Origin: Bacillota bacterium | Lineage (GTDB): Bacteria; Bacillota; Bacilli; Paenibacillales; Paenibacillaceae | Assembly: GCA_023460795.1 (NCBI GenBank) | Contig: JAEWPC010000080.1 | Span: forward strand, 1 to 64,000 | Length of the DNA: 64,000 nucleotides | Direction: 5' to 3' | Shown here: positions 16,149 to 25,121 of the stretch, piece after piece | Position numbering within the stretch: the first letter of the stretch is position 1 | Layout of the letters: each line of letters starts with the position of its first letter | The notes under the pieces: model-generated | Told to the model about the DNA's origin: nothing | The model's database searches: none | The model's input: the letters and a program-made list of their open reading frames with translations, nothing else | Made by a program: the position numbers and the translations under genes

Positions 16149-16844
16149 ATGTTGGGATCTGCTAAAAGGCGGTTTGCGGTGCTGACGATAACGATAGCGG
16201 TCATAAGCGGTTTATTGGTCTCTTGCGGATCGGCTAACGAACAGTCCGCGTCTAACGAGCCTAGCGAGATCGCATATGCCCATCAGATACCTTCTTCCTC
16301 GACCGAGGACTTGTCCTCGGTATCTTCGCCCGATGGTGGCGCGCAAGCCGATTCCTCCGCGGCGACTTCGGACGGCGGCAGCGGCGTCGAAGTTTCCAAC
16401 GCGGCCACGCCGGAGCCTTCGACGACGGCAGACGGCACCGTGGTCCAGGAAGCGCCTTTCGACACCGGTCATCCGACGCTGAACGGCATTAGCTTCGAGG
16501 ATACGATCGAGTCCATCGAACAACGCTTCGGGAGGACCGAAGCGAGATATGAATTGCCCGGCGACCAAGCGACGATCGATATGCGGGAGTATCCGGGTTT
16601 CGCCGTCGGCTTCGACGGCAACGGCAACGTCGTCTACGTTGAACTGACCTCAAGCGAAGCGCCTACGGGTATTACAGGACTGAAGCTAGGCATGCCCGGA
16701 CAGGAAGCCGCCGAGCTGCTGGAAATTCTCGACCATCCCGGCTCCCACGTCCTGACGATGGATTTGAGCGAAGGCTGGCTCAAGCTGGACCTTGACCCCG
16801 ACACGCACGAGGTTCTCTCGATCAAGTTGATCGGGGCTGAATAA
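16149..16844 (+). CDS. Secreted lipoprotein of unknown function
   Basis: A 231-residue lipoprotein. Signal residues 1-25 end in the lipobox LLVSC, with acylated Cys26. A long Ser/Thr/Asp/Pro-rich linker (about 30-100) leads to a C-terminal domain with GISFEDTIESIEQRFG and GITGLKLGMPGQEAAELL. These two repeats have the look of the MATH-like 'small protein A' or DUF4309-type fold, in which such Gly-x-[ST]-x-D-x-[IV] segments recur; this assignment is tentative. A terminator hairpin follows. It is divergent from xpt and convergent with the GH15 gene. Confidence 0.8.
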   Translation: MLGSAKRRFAVLTITIAVISGLLVSCGSANEQSASNEPSEIAYAHQIPSSSTEDLSSVSSPDGGAQADSSAATSDGGSGVEVSNAATPEPSTTADGTVVQEAPFDTGHPTLNGISFEDTIESIEQRFGRTEARYELPGDQATIDMREYPGFAVGFDGNGNVVYVELTSSEAPTGITGLKLGMPGQEAAELLEILDHPGSHVLTMDLSEGWLKLDLDPDTHEVLSIKLIGAE

Positions 16845-16860
16845 ATAGATTGGAACTTGG

Positions 16861-16895
16861 ATGTCCCCTGGTCATATAACATGGCTAGGGGACAT
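16861..16895 (+). terminator. Terminator of the lipoprotein gene
   Basis: ATGTCCCC and GGGGACAT pair across an AT-rich loop and are followed by TTTGTTTG. Confidence 0.7.
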
Positions 16896-16958
16896 TTGTT
16901 TGTGCTGCGTTCATGTCTATTTATTACAATACGCTACTTAGGGAAGCTGATCGGTGAA

Positions 16959-17125
16959 TTAGCGTTTTCACACAACGTTACTCCGGCGCACCTCCGGTAC
17001 ATCGGCGCTTTAGCGTTGTCATACAACGTTACTCCGGCACACCTCCGGTACATCGGCGCATTAGCGTTGCCACACAACGTTACTCCGGCGCACCCCCGGT
17101 ACATCGACGCATTAGCGTTGCCACT
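16959..17125. repeat. 51-bp tandem hairpin repeat array (3.2 copies)
   Basis: Units begin at 16959, 17010 and 17061, with a partial fourth at 17112. Each has an AGCGTTG(T)-loop-(A)CAACGTT hairpin and then ACTCCGGCGCACCTCCGG, TACATCGGCGC. Because 51 is a multiple of three, the array keeps one frame open (about 16857-17132), but no ribosome binding site or recognisable protein is present. It fills most of the 361-base space between two convergent genes; the rest is terminators. It is related to the array at 63.27-63.79 kb. Confidence 0.9.
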
Positions 17126-17150
17126 AATATGACGGACTCGCCCACAACGG

Positions 17151-17191
17151 AAAAAGCCATCCACACGATAAGCTAAGCGTGGATGGCTTTT
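17151..17191. terminator. Bidirectional terminator
   Basis: AAAAAGCCATCCAC and GTGGATGGCTTTT form a long stem between the repeat array and the GH15 gene end. It has T runs on both strands. Confidence 0.85.
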
Positions 17192-17205
17192 CACTATACT
17201 GCCAA

Positions 17206-19188
17206 TTATAGCTCGCCCTTCTCCGCGAGGAGATGAACGGCAAGCACGAACATGGCGTGCGACCAAGTAAGCGGAACGACCCAAGCCGTCTCGCCGGTAT
17301 CGCGATCGACCTGCTCCGGCAACAGCCCGGACGGAGTCGCGTGATTCACCGCGTAGTCGAGCAGCTTGCGGGCATCCTCGTAACGACCTTGGTGCGTCCG
17401 ATAATGGCTCAGCCACAGCGTCGTCAAGATCCAAGGATTGCCGCCGATATAGTTGTCGTTCTCGTAGCGTTTGATACCGCCGACCTTAGGCGACGTCAAG
17501 AGCTTCTCGATCGCGTCGGCCGTCTGAACCATTCTCGGCGAATCGACGGATACGACGCCGAACGGCACGCTAAGGCCGAGCAAGCTGATATCCACGATCG
17601 GATCGACTTCGAGCACATGCTTCCAGTAGCCTTTATCCCGCTGGAACGCCTGCCCCTTCTCTCCGCGCGCGATCGCCGCTTCGTACTCTTCCTTCGAGAC
17701 GGTCAGCTTCACGCCGCGATAATACGAGGAACGTCCTTCGTTCCAGCACAGCGCCTCGATGGACTCGGCGATCTTACCCGCGACTTGTTCCCACTGCGCG
17801 GCTAGATCGTCGCGGCCTTGACGCCGAGCGAACGACGCTGCGGCAGTCAATCCTCCGAACACCGCCGCGGCGGAATAAGTGTGCTCCGCTTCGCGCTCTT
17901 CCCACAAATCTCTGCTTGGCAGAGGCAGCCCCGTCTCCGGATCGATGAACGAGACGAGGAACGCCGCCCCCTTCTCGACTGCCGGCCATACGCGATCGAG
18001 GAAAGTTTGCTTCTCGCCGGAGTAGACATAGTAGTCCCACATGCCCCAGATCAGGGAAGACCCTTCGTCGATCTGCAGTCCCCAGTGCGGAGCCAGCCTG
18101 CCGTCGTGGTAATGGCGCTGCTGCCAAGAACCGTCGGGGTCTTGCGCGGACAACGCCCACTCGTAGAACTTCTCGGAGAGCGAGCCGAGACCGGCTTTGT
18201 TGAACGCCGTCGTGACGAACGCCGCATCGCGACCCCAGCTGTACGCGTACCCGCCGCAACGGCTGAAATACTCGTCGAACTCCGGAGCGGCGACGATCGT
18301 CCCCGTCTCTTCGTCCGCCATCAGCTTCATCGCGAGCAAGGAACGCTCGTACAGCTCCGCGATCGCTTCGTCTTTGGTCGGACATGGAGCGGCAGCGGCA
18401 AGATAGTTCGCCCAGTAAGCAACCATGTCCCCGTACCATTCGGACTCTGGACGGGATTTGGCCGTCGCGAGCGCAGCCAGCGCTTCGTGTCGGCCGTGGC
18501 CTGCCGCGATATACACGGTCAGCTCGACCGATTGGCCGGGAGCGATCCCCGCGAACGTCCAAGACATCGCGCCATCCGTCTGCATGTCGATCTGGTTGCC
18601 GTTCAAATGGCCGTTCGCAACGCTCGGCCAAGCGCCGGATCCGGCTTGGTAGCCGTCGCACTCCCGCGAGCTGCCGATCGCGAACGCATATTCGTGGCGG
18701 TGATGCAGCAACGCGTCGTGTTCCCCCCGGAACTCGGTCGTCGCATACAGTTCATTCTCCGCGATCCGGAACGATCCATAATGATAGAACGTCAAGTCGC
18801 GCGTCTCGTTGCCGTCATTGCTTAAGCGGTATGCCCGCACCATGAGCGGCTGTCCCGGAACGGCATAATCGGTCTGCTTCACCGATATCGGATAATCCGG
18901 CCGGCTTGCGCGAACGCGATAAGCGTTCGTGTGCGGCACGTATCCCGCTTCATGCGTCCATCCCGCTTCGGCATCGTCAAACCACTGAACGCCCCCCGGC
19001 GTCCCACTTGCTTGAAGTCCCGTGCGAATTTCGTCCACATGCTGCGGAAAATCGATGTGCGGCCACCATAACCGATACAGTCTCCCGGTCGCGCCGAGCG
19101 ACGCCAGCATGGCGGAATTGCCCGCAATGGCATCTACGAGGTAAGGCTTCTTACGCAGATGTTGTTGCAGTCTTTCTTGGTTACTCAA
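17206..19188 (-). CDS. Glycoside hydrolase family 15 (glucoamylase/glucodextranase-like)
   Basis: Cytoplasmic exo-acting glucan hydrolase of 660 residues, releasing glucose from alpha-glucans or isomalto-oligosaccharides. An N-terminal beta-sandwich (about 1-260) precedes an (alpha/alpha)6 barrel. Visible GH15 motifs are GGYAYSWGRDAAF, SRDLWEERE with the likely general acid, GGNPWILTTLWL, and SGLLPEQVD with the likely general base. No signal peptide is present. The start is TTG at 19188, about eight bases after AAAGGAG. It is monocistronic, with a folded leader of about 110 bases between it and the upstream permease gene. Substrate (starch, dextran or trehalose-type) cannot be decided from the sequence. 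Confidence 0.88.
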   Translation of the reverse strand: MSNQERLQQHLRKKPYLVDAIAGNSAMLASLGATGRLYRLWWPHIDFPQHVDEIRTGLQASGTPGGVQWFDDAEAGWTHEAGYVPHTNAYRVRASRPDYPISVKQTDYAVPGQPLMVRAYRLSNDGNETRDLTFYHYGSFRIAENELYATTEFRGEHDALLHHRHEYAFAIGSSRECDGYQAGSGAWPSVANGHLNGNQIDMQTDGAMSWTFAGIAPGQSVELTVYIAAGHGRHEALAALATAKSRPESEWYGDMVAYWANYLAAAAPCPTKDEAIAELYERSLLAMKLMADEETGTIVAAPEFDEYFSRCGGYAYSWGRDAAFVTTAFNKAGLGSLSEKFYEWALSAQDPDGSWQQRHYHDGRLAPHWGLQIDEGSSLIWGMWDYYVYSGEKQTFLDRVWPAVEKGAAFLVSFIDPETGLPLPSRDLWEEREAEHTYSAAAVFGGLTAAASFARRQGRDDLAAQWEQVAGKIAESIEALCWNEGRSSYYRGVKLTVSKEEYEAAIARGEKGQAFQRDKGYWKHVLEVDPIVDISLLGLSVPFGVVSVDSPRMVQTADAIEKLLTSPKVGGIKRYENDNYIGGNPWILTTLWLSHYRTHQGRYEDARKLLDYAVNHATPSGLLPEQVDRDTGETAWVVPLTWSHAMFVLAVHLLAEKGEL

Positions 19189-19218
19189 TGTAGCAGCTCC
19201 TTTGAAGCCCGGAACGCC

Positions 19219-19329
19219 GGACGATTCTCCCGGGCCGGGTAGTCGTTAAGTCTGCCCGAAGCGACGCCGTAGGGATAGAGCACCTAACCCTCGGCACTGT
19301 CGCCTCCCCCTCGGGTCCGCGAATCGTCC
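19219..19329 (-). ncRNA. Structured 5' leader of the GH15 gene, class unknown
   Basis: On the minus strand GGACGATTC (19321-19329) and GAATCGTCC (19219-19227) pair perfectly and close a multi-branched domain. One inner arm is a long hairpin, GCGAC-GCCG-AGGG with CCCT-CGGC-GTCGC (19261-19303). A second arm pairs CGGG with CCCG (19236-19258). The domain ends about 20 bases before the ribosome binding site, as a riboswitch or other cis-regulator would. It matches no riboswitch consensus that I can recall. Confidence 0.5.
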
Positions 19330-19357
19330 ACGTTCTATTTTACAACATCTTTCTCGT

Positions 19358-20647
19358 TTACGGAAACAGCCGGAATTGCAGCCATAACGCGCCGAGAGTA
19401 ACGAGAAGCACGGGAACGGTCAGAAGGAATCCGTATTTGATATAGGCGAGGATGCCAAGCCGAACGCCGTCCCGGCGCAGCAATTGAAGCCATAGCAGCG
19501 TCGCGAGCGATCCGATCGGCGTCAGCTTCGCTCCGACCGACATGCCGATTAAGCTCGCGAACGGCATAATCGCGTGGCCTCCCTCCAGCTCGGTGATCGT
19601 CAACGAGGAGACGAGTACGGCAGGCAGATTGTTCATGACGGCCGCCAGCAGCGAGAACAGCGCCCCGGAGCCGAACACCATGCCGGCAAGTCCCGAACGG
19701 TCAAGCGGCGTCAGCAGCGACGAGAACCATTCCGTTCCGCCGTGCAGGTGCACGCTGTAAACGATCAAGTACATCGACAGGGCGAATACGACGATCAGCC
19801 AAGGCGTCCTGCGCAGCAGCCTCATGGAATCGACGCTTCGAGTCGCGATAGCCGCGATCCATAGCAGCGCCGCCCCTCCGCAGGCAATGACCGACACGGG
19901 AAGTTCGATGCTCTCCGAGCAAAAATAGAGTACCAGGATCAACATCAACACGAGCCATGACAGGTTGAACACGCTGCGGTTCCTAATCGCCGACGCCGGA
20001 TCGGGGAACGTGAATTCGGACCGGACTTCCTTCCGGATCGAGCGCCCGAATAGCACGATCAGCATGCCGATCGACGCGAGCGATGCGGTTATCCCGGGGA
20101 ACGCCATCTCGCGCGCGAAATCGCCGAACGAAATGCCGAAGTAATCCGCGGTCAGAATATTCGTCAGGTTGCTTACCATCAGCGTCGCGCTTGCGGTATC
20201 GGCCATGAAGCCAACGGCGAGCAGGTAAGCGATTCTTGCCTTGAAGCCCATCCCGAGCAACGCGGTAACTTCAAGCACGATCGGCGTCATGATCAATATC
20301 GTTCCGTCGTTATTGAAGAAAGTCGTAATCAGACACGCGACTACAGACAATCCGACCATGAGCGTTACAGGACGGCGATGGAACCTTCGGACGACGTGCA
20401 AAGCCGCCCATTTGAAAAAACCGTTGTCGTCCATCACGCCGGTCAGCACCATGATGCCGATCAATGACAGCGTCGCATTCCAGACGACCTGCCATATATA
20501 TTCGGCGTCCGACCAAGCAAGCGTGCCTAGTGCAAGCAGAATTAACGCTCCCGGAGCGGCATAGACGGCCTCATTCAAACCGCGCGGCCGCCAGATGATC
20601 AGAATGAGCGTGATCGCGAATACAAGAAGCGATAGGGGCAAAGCCAT
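19358..20647 (-). CDS. ArsB/NhaD-superfamily ion permease
   Basis: Membrane transporter of 429 residues with 11-12 hydrophobic segments. Family signatures are TTFFNNDGTILIMTPIVLE in the first half and AAVMNNLPAVLVSSL plus GAKLTPIGSLATLLWLQLLRR in the second, typical of ArsB arsenite efflux permeases and relatives. No arsR or arsC gene is adjacent, so arsenite as substrate is only a family-based guess. The start follows AGGAGATG at a rather long spacing of about 12 bases. The gene is divergent from the ykvI-like gene. Confidence 0.85.
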   Translation of the reverse strand: MALPLSLLVFAITLILIIWRPRGLNEAVYAAPGALILLALGTLAWSDAEYIWQVVWNATLSLIGIMVLTGVMDDNGFFKWAALHVVRRFHRRPVTLMVGLSVVACLITTFFNNDGTILIMTPIVLEVTALLGMGFKARIAYLLAVGFMADTASATLMVSNLTNILTADYFGISFGDFAREMAFPGITASLASIGMLIVLFGRSIRKEVRSEFTFPDPASAIRNRSVFNLSWLVLMLILVLYFCSESIELPVSVIACGGAALLWIAAIATRSVDSMRLLRRTPWLIVVFALSMYLIVYSVHLHGGTEWFSSLLTPLDRSGLAGMVFGSGALFSLLAAVMNNLPAVLVSSLTITELEGGHAIMPFASLIGMSVGAKLTPIGSLATLLWLQLLRRDGVRLGILAYIKYGFLLTVPVLLVTLGALWLQFRLFP

Positions 20648-20740
20648 GATGATTGGACATCTCCTGGAGTCATGCCCGTCCGATCATTGACATAAGTTGA
20701 TAGGAAGGGAGGACAAGATTAGGTCTGGGGGTTCCGCCGT

Positions 20741-21829
20741 ATGAAACAATGGGCATTAAGCTTACAAGTCGCATTCACCTTTATCGGGACCGTCGTCGGC
20801 GCAGGATTCGCTTCCGGCCGAGAAGTAATGCAGTTTTTTACGAGGTTCGGCATGTGGGGGCCGTACCTGATCATCGTATCTACTCTATTTTTCGTCTGGA
20901 TTGGGGCCAAGGTCATGCTGCTCTCGGCGGAACTGAAAGCCAAGTCGTACGAGGATTTGAACAAGCATCTGTTCGGCGCCCGCTCGGGCCGATGGGTCAG
21001 CAACCTCATGCTCGTCGTCTTACTGGGCGTGAACGCCGTCATGCTGGCCGGAGCCGGTTCGGTGTTCTCCGAGCATTTGAACCTCAGCTACCAGACGGGC
21101 TTGATCGTCACCATGTTCGCCTGCTTCGTCCTGCTCAGAAAAGGGATGAACGCGATCCTGACCGTCAATACGTTCGTCGTGCCGGTCATGATGGGGTTTA
21201 CGTTGTTCCTTATGATCGAGACGTTGCGCGAGCCGAGCTCCGGGCACTGGTTAGCCGCGCCTAGCGAGCTATCGCCTTGGGCGGCATGGCTATCGCCGTT
21301 CCTGTACGCGGCCTTCAACCTATCGATGTCCCAAGCCGTGCTCGTCCCGCTCGGCTCGGCGATCGGAGATGCCCGCATTCTACGTCGAGGGGCTTGGATC
21401 GGCGGCATCGGAATAGGCGTCTTGCTTATCGCCGGCCATCTAGCTTTGTCCGCGCGGATGCCAGGCATCGCCCAGTTCGAAATCCCGATGGGCGGCATCG
21501 CGCGCGAGCTTGGCGCTTGGCTTCATTGGATTTACGTGTTCCTTATTTTCATGGAAATATTCTCGACGCTGGTCGCCGATATTTACGGTCTTACGCTGCA
21601 GTTGCACGAACGCACCCGCGTTTCCCAAAGCATCCTGACGATGACGCTTCTGTTTATTTGTTTTCTCGTGGGACAATTCGGCTTCGGTTCGCTGCTCTCG
21701 ACTCTATACCCGGCGTTCGGACTGCTCAGCCTCGGGTGGCTATTCCTGATTACGAAAAATCGCGCAAGGCCTCCCGCGATTCCGCCTAATCCGCCCGCTA
21801 AGGAAGAACTAGCCGCTTGGCGCCTTTGA
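20741..21829 (+). CDS. ykvI: YkvI-family membrane transporter
   Basis: A 362-residue membrane protein with about ten helices, of the YkvI group in the APC superfamily. Its first helix reads VAFTFIGTVVGAGFASGREVMQFF, the unwound GAGFASG type of substrate-binding helix, and FLYAAFNLSMSQAVLVPLGS in the middle is also typical. The function in Bacillus is not established. GGGGGTT precedes the ATG. Its last 32 bases overlap the end of the convergent yhaN gene, and no terminator is visible between the two. Confidence 0.85.
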   Translation: MKQWALSLQVAFTFIGTVVGAGFASGREVMQFFTRFGMWGPYLIIVSTLFFVWIGAKVMLLSAELKAKSYEDLNKHLFGARSGRWVSNLMLVVLLGVNAVMLAGAGSVFSEHLNLSYQTGLIVTMFACFVLLRKGMNAILTVNTFVVPVMMGFTLFLMIETLREPSSGHWLAAPSELSPWAAWLSPFLYAAFNLSMSQAVLVPLGSAIGDARILRRGAWIGGIGIGVLLIAGHLALSARMPGIAQFEIPMGGIARELGAWLHWIYVFLIFMEIFSTLVADIYGLTLQLHERTRVSQSILTMTLLFICFLVGQFGFGSLLSTLYPAFGLLSLGWLFLITKNRARPPAIPPNPPAKEELAAWRL

Positions 21830-24800
21830 TGCCGCTCTCGAGCAACTCCGCTACATGGCGGTGGCAGGTAAACAGGATCAATTGGCGGTTGCCCGAGATT
21901 TCCTCGAGAACGGGAAGCGTGTTCGCTAGCCTCTTCTCGTCGAAATGAACGAACAGATCGTCGAGCAGGAGAGGCAACGGATGTTCCCTCGAGGTCGCAT
22001 CGCAAAGAGCGAAGCGCATCGCAAGGTAAAGCTGTTCTTGCGTGCCGCGGCTTAGGAAGGCGCTGTCCAGCAGCTGCCGGTTCGCCGATTCCGCGAGCAG
22101 CCCGGACCGATCCCCGGGAGCGACGATTCTCTCGTAAGCACCGCCCGTCATCAGGCCGAACCAGCGGGAGGCTTGCTTCAGCACCTCCGGCTGCCGTTCT
22201 TCCTCGAACACGGCTTTGGCGCGCGACATCAACCTTTCGCTGAGCGCCAGCACCGCATACCTCTCCAATAGAGATTCAAGCTGGCTTTCGCGCTCGATCA
22301 ACGTCTGTCTTCTGTCCTCCAGCTCGGCGTCCGTGCGAAGACGCTCCAGCTCCTGCATCAGACGGCCCCGGCGATCCAGCAGCTCCGTCCGTCTGCGCTC
22401 CTCGGCGGTAAGCGCTGCGCTCTGCTCGGCGAGGAGCGCTGCCAAAGCGGCTTCATCGTGCTCGCGGAGCCATGCGTACAGCTTCTCCCGGTCCGCTTCC
22501 GATCTCCCGGAATCGAGTCTCAGCTGAATGTCGCGCGCTTCTTTGCGCAGCGTCCTGCACCGTTCGTCGATTCGCAGTCTCAGCTCCAGCTCCGCTTCGC
22601 CAGCCGAATGCGACTCGGCGAGGAACGCCTCGATATCCGCGGCGGCCATCTCCGCTTGCTCGCGAAGCTTGCCTAGCTGGGCGGCGACGGTCTCTATCTG
22701 CCGTTCCGTACGCTCAGCTTCCCGTCTCGTTTCCTGCTGCCTGACCGCTTCGGCGTATAGATGGCGGACGGCAAGCACGGCGTCAGACGAGATCGCCGGC
22801 GGCAGAGACCATTGCGATTGCGAGATCACCTGCGCGGCCGAAAGCTCGAAACCTTCGATCGCGTGCCGGACCGTCTGCAGCCGCTCCGCTACCCGTTGTC
22901 TATGGCGCAACGTGGTCAGCGCTTGATCGGCTTGGTTGAACAGGTCGGACAGGGAGTCCGTCCTTAGGCTGGCAGGCAGCTTATTGCTATGAAGCCATTG
23001 CTGCCAACGCCCGTTCAGCTCTTCGATCCGCTCGGTCAGCCTGATCCGTTCCCGTTCAAGCAGCTGTTGTTCCTTGCGCAGCTCATTGCCGCGCCTTGTC
23101 CACTGCTCTCGGTTAACGGACTCTCGATCGCGGCGTTCCAGCTCGCCGAGCTGGGCATGGACCGCGTCGCGCAGCTGTCTCCAAGCTTCATCCGCGTGGG
23201 TTACCTGCAGATCGGCTTCGCTCGGGTCTACGCTGAGACCGACTTCGGGCATTAGGCTCGCCGCCGCCGTCTCCGGGTCCGCGATGAGCTGACGCAGCCT
23301 CTCCGTCACCTGCTTGCGATGCGCTCGGATGTTCGCGATCTTTGACTCATCTGGATTAGGGGTACCGGCATCCACCGGACCAATCGAGCTGCTCTTCGTA
23401 CGATAGGCAATGTAGGCAAGTCCGCCGGACAGCAACAAGAAGACGGCGGAAGTCGCCGCCGTCAGCGGATCCATCGCGCCATCGCCGCTTCGTAACGCGA
23501 ACGGCATAACGATCGCCGCGAAGGCGAGCAGGGCAGCCGCGCCTCCGATCATCGCGACTGGAGGGCGATCCGTCCGGCTGTTCCCCGCGCGACGCGATCT
23601 CGTGCCTCTGCCATAACCGGAGGAAAGCGTGTCGCTCCGCTCGGGTACGGCGACGGCGTGCGGCGACATGACTCGCTCGAACGCGCGCATCGCATCCTCT
23701 AGACCGTGCCATGCTTGCAGCAGGCTTGTCCGATCCTGGGGGAGGAACCGCCGGGCTTCGAAGCTCGCGAGCGATTCCGTTTCATGGCGGGCTTCGGCCA
23801 TCTCGGCATGCAACGCTTCCGACAGGCGCTCGACCCGCTTCAGCTCGCCTGCGATCGGTTCGAGCACGCGATGCGCTTCTTCCAACTCTCTGGCGAGCCG
23901 TCTAAGCTGTTCCTGCTCGGACAAGGCGCTTCCGAACGAGCGCAGCTCGTCTTCTCCCCATCCGGGAGACAGGCGCATCAAGCACAAGGACAGCTGCTCG
24001 TCCAGCATACGGCGTTCCGCGTCTAACTCCGCTGCCTCTTCCCGTCTCGCGGAGATCCCTTCGCGGAGCGATTCCAACCGCTCCAATTCCGGCAACGATT
24101 CCAGCAAGGAATGAGACCACGCGAACGATTGTCTTGTTCGCTCCAGCTCATCCTTAGCCTGATTGGCCTGATTAAGCTTCTCCGCGAGCTCGCTTCGCCG
24201 TGCTTTAATCTCCGTCCAATGAGACTGCGCCGACTCCGGAAGCAGCGGAGCTTCCGAGTCCGGTAGCAAGCTCCTCGCTTCCTCCTCTTCCAACCGCAGC
24301 GACTGCGTCTTGAGCCACCATTCGCGCAGGTCGTACGCGCCCTGCGCCTCGGCGGCGCGCGCTCTCAGAAGAGGCAGCTGCCGTTCCGTCTCGGCGATAT
24401 CAAGCTCGGACTGGCGAAGCTCCTCGCTCAGCTCGTTGAACAGCTGCACTTGATCCCGGCTTTGCCTGATGGCCGCCTCCGCATCCTTGATCGCCGCAAG
24501 AAGCTTATTGATCTCTTGCGTAACGCCTTTCGGCCGGTACAGCCGATCCATCTCCGTGCCGATGCGGCGCCTCGCGGCGGTTAGCGCGGCCCCGCCGGCC
24601 ATTCCCGCGTGATATAAGTAATTGCCGACTTCTTCTCCCTGCAACGTACGCAGCTGGTGAAGCTCGTCCAGCGATACCGCGAACAATTGGCGGAACAGCT
24701 TCTCCGTTATGCCTCCAAGAGCAAGCCGCTCCCATTCCACCTGCGAGAGCTGCCGCTCGAGCCCCGACGAGTCTCGTACCGTAATAACCGAGCCGCGCTC

Positions 24801-25064
24801 CGCATAGCGTTCGAGCAGCCACTCGCGGCCATCCCGTTCAGATAAGAGCAGCCTTCCGCCATGTCTGCCGCCGCGGACGGGCTCTCCCCGCTCCACCGGT
24901 TCCTTGCGCGACGGAAACCCGTACAGCATGCTGCGAATGAACCGCAGCAGCGTGCTTTTGCCGGCTTCGTTCGGACCGTACAAGATCGTAACGGAACGAT
25001 CCAACGTCAACTGGGTGCCTTGCAGCGCGCCATAGCCGTCGACATGAAGCTCGCTAATGAACAT
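21798..25064 (-). CDS. yhaN: YhaN-type SMC/Rad50-like ATPase
   Basis: Large DNA-repair-associated AAA ATPase of about 1088 residues. Starting at 25064 (GGAGGGGG just upstream), residues 1-40 give MFISELHVDGYGAL and the Walker A ILYGPNEAGKSTLLRFI. Long coiled-coil stretches fill roughly 180-480 and 560-980, with a hydrophobic pair of segments near 500-550 (AFAAIVMPFAL, FLLLSGGLAYIAY) that may span the membrane, as in other YhaN proteins. The signature SRGTQEQLYLAMRFAL and Walker B LPLLLDDLFVHFDEKR close the protein. It forms an SbcCD-like pair with the nuclease encoded 57 bases upstream. The 3' end overlaps the convergent ykvI. Confidence 0.88.
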   Translation of the reverse strand: MFISELHVDGYGALQGTQLTLDRSVTILYGPNEAGKSTLLRFIRSMLYGFPSRKEPVERGEPVRGGRHGGRLLLSERDGREWLLERYAERGSVITVRDSSGLERQLSQVEWERLALGGITEKLFRQLFAVSLDELHQLRTLQGEEVGNYLYHAGMAGGAALTAARRRIGTEMDRLYRPKGVTQEINKLLAAIKDAEAAIRQSRDQVQLFNELSEELRQSELDIAETERQLPLLRARAAEAQGAYDLREWWLKTQSLRLEEEEARSLLPDSEAPLLPESAQSHWTEIKARRSELAEKLNQANQAKDELERTRQSFAWSHSLLESLPELERLESLREGISARREEAAELDAERRMLDEQLSLCLMRLSPGWGEDELRSFGSALSEQEQLRRLARELEEAHRVLEPIAGELKRVERLSEALHAEMAEARHETESLASFEARRFLPQDRTSLLQAWHGLEDAMRAFERVMSPHAVAVPERSDTLSSGYGRGTRSRRAGNSRTDRPPVAMIGGAAALLAFAAIVMPFALRSGDGAMDPLTAATSAVFLLLSGGLAYIAYRTKSSSIGPVDAGTPNPDESKIANIRAHRKQVTERLRQLIADPETAAASLMPEVGLSVDPSEADLQVTHADEAWRQLRDAVHAQLGELERRDRESVNREQWTRRGNELRKEQQLLERERIRLTERIEELNGRWQQWLHSNKLPASLRTDSLSDLFNQADQALTTLRHRQRVAERLQTVRHAIEGFELSAAQVISQSQWSLPPAISSDAVLAVRHLYAEAVRQQETRREAERTERQIETVAAQLGKLREQAEMAAADIEAFLAESHSAGEAELELRLRIDERCRTLRKEARDIQLRLDSGRSEADREKLYAWLREHDEAALAALLAEQSAALTAEERRRTELLDRRGRLMQELERLRTDAELEDRRQTLIERESQLESLLERYAVLALSERLMSRAKAVFEEERQPEVLKQASRWFGLMTGGAYERIVAPGDRSGLLAESANRQLLDSAFLSRGTQEQLYLAMRFALCDATSREHPLPLLLDDLFVHFDEKRLANTLPVLEEISGNRQLILFTCHRHVAELLESGIKGAKRLVLP

Positions 25065-25121
25065 TCCGTTACCCCCTCCTCGATACAACTGAATTGTCGT
25101 CGGTCTTTGCCTATCCCATCC

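Noticed and set aside
16857..17132. 91-codon open frame with a 17-residue repeat
   Set aside because: It arises from the 51-base DNA repeat and includes a terminator hairpin at its start; no ribosome binding site is present.
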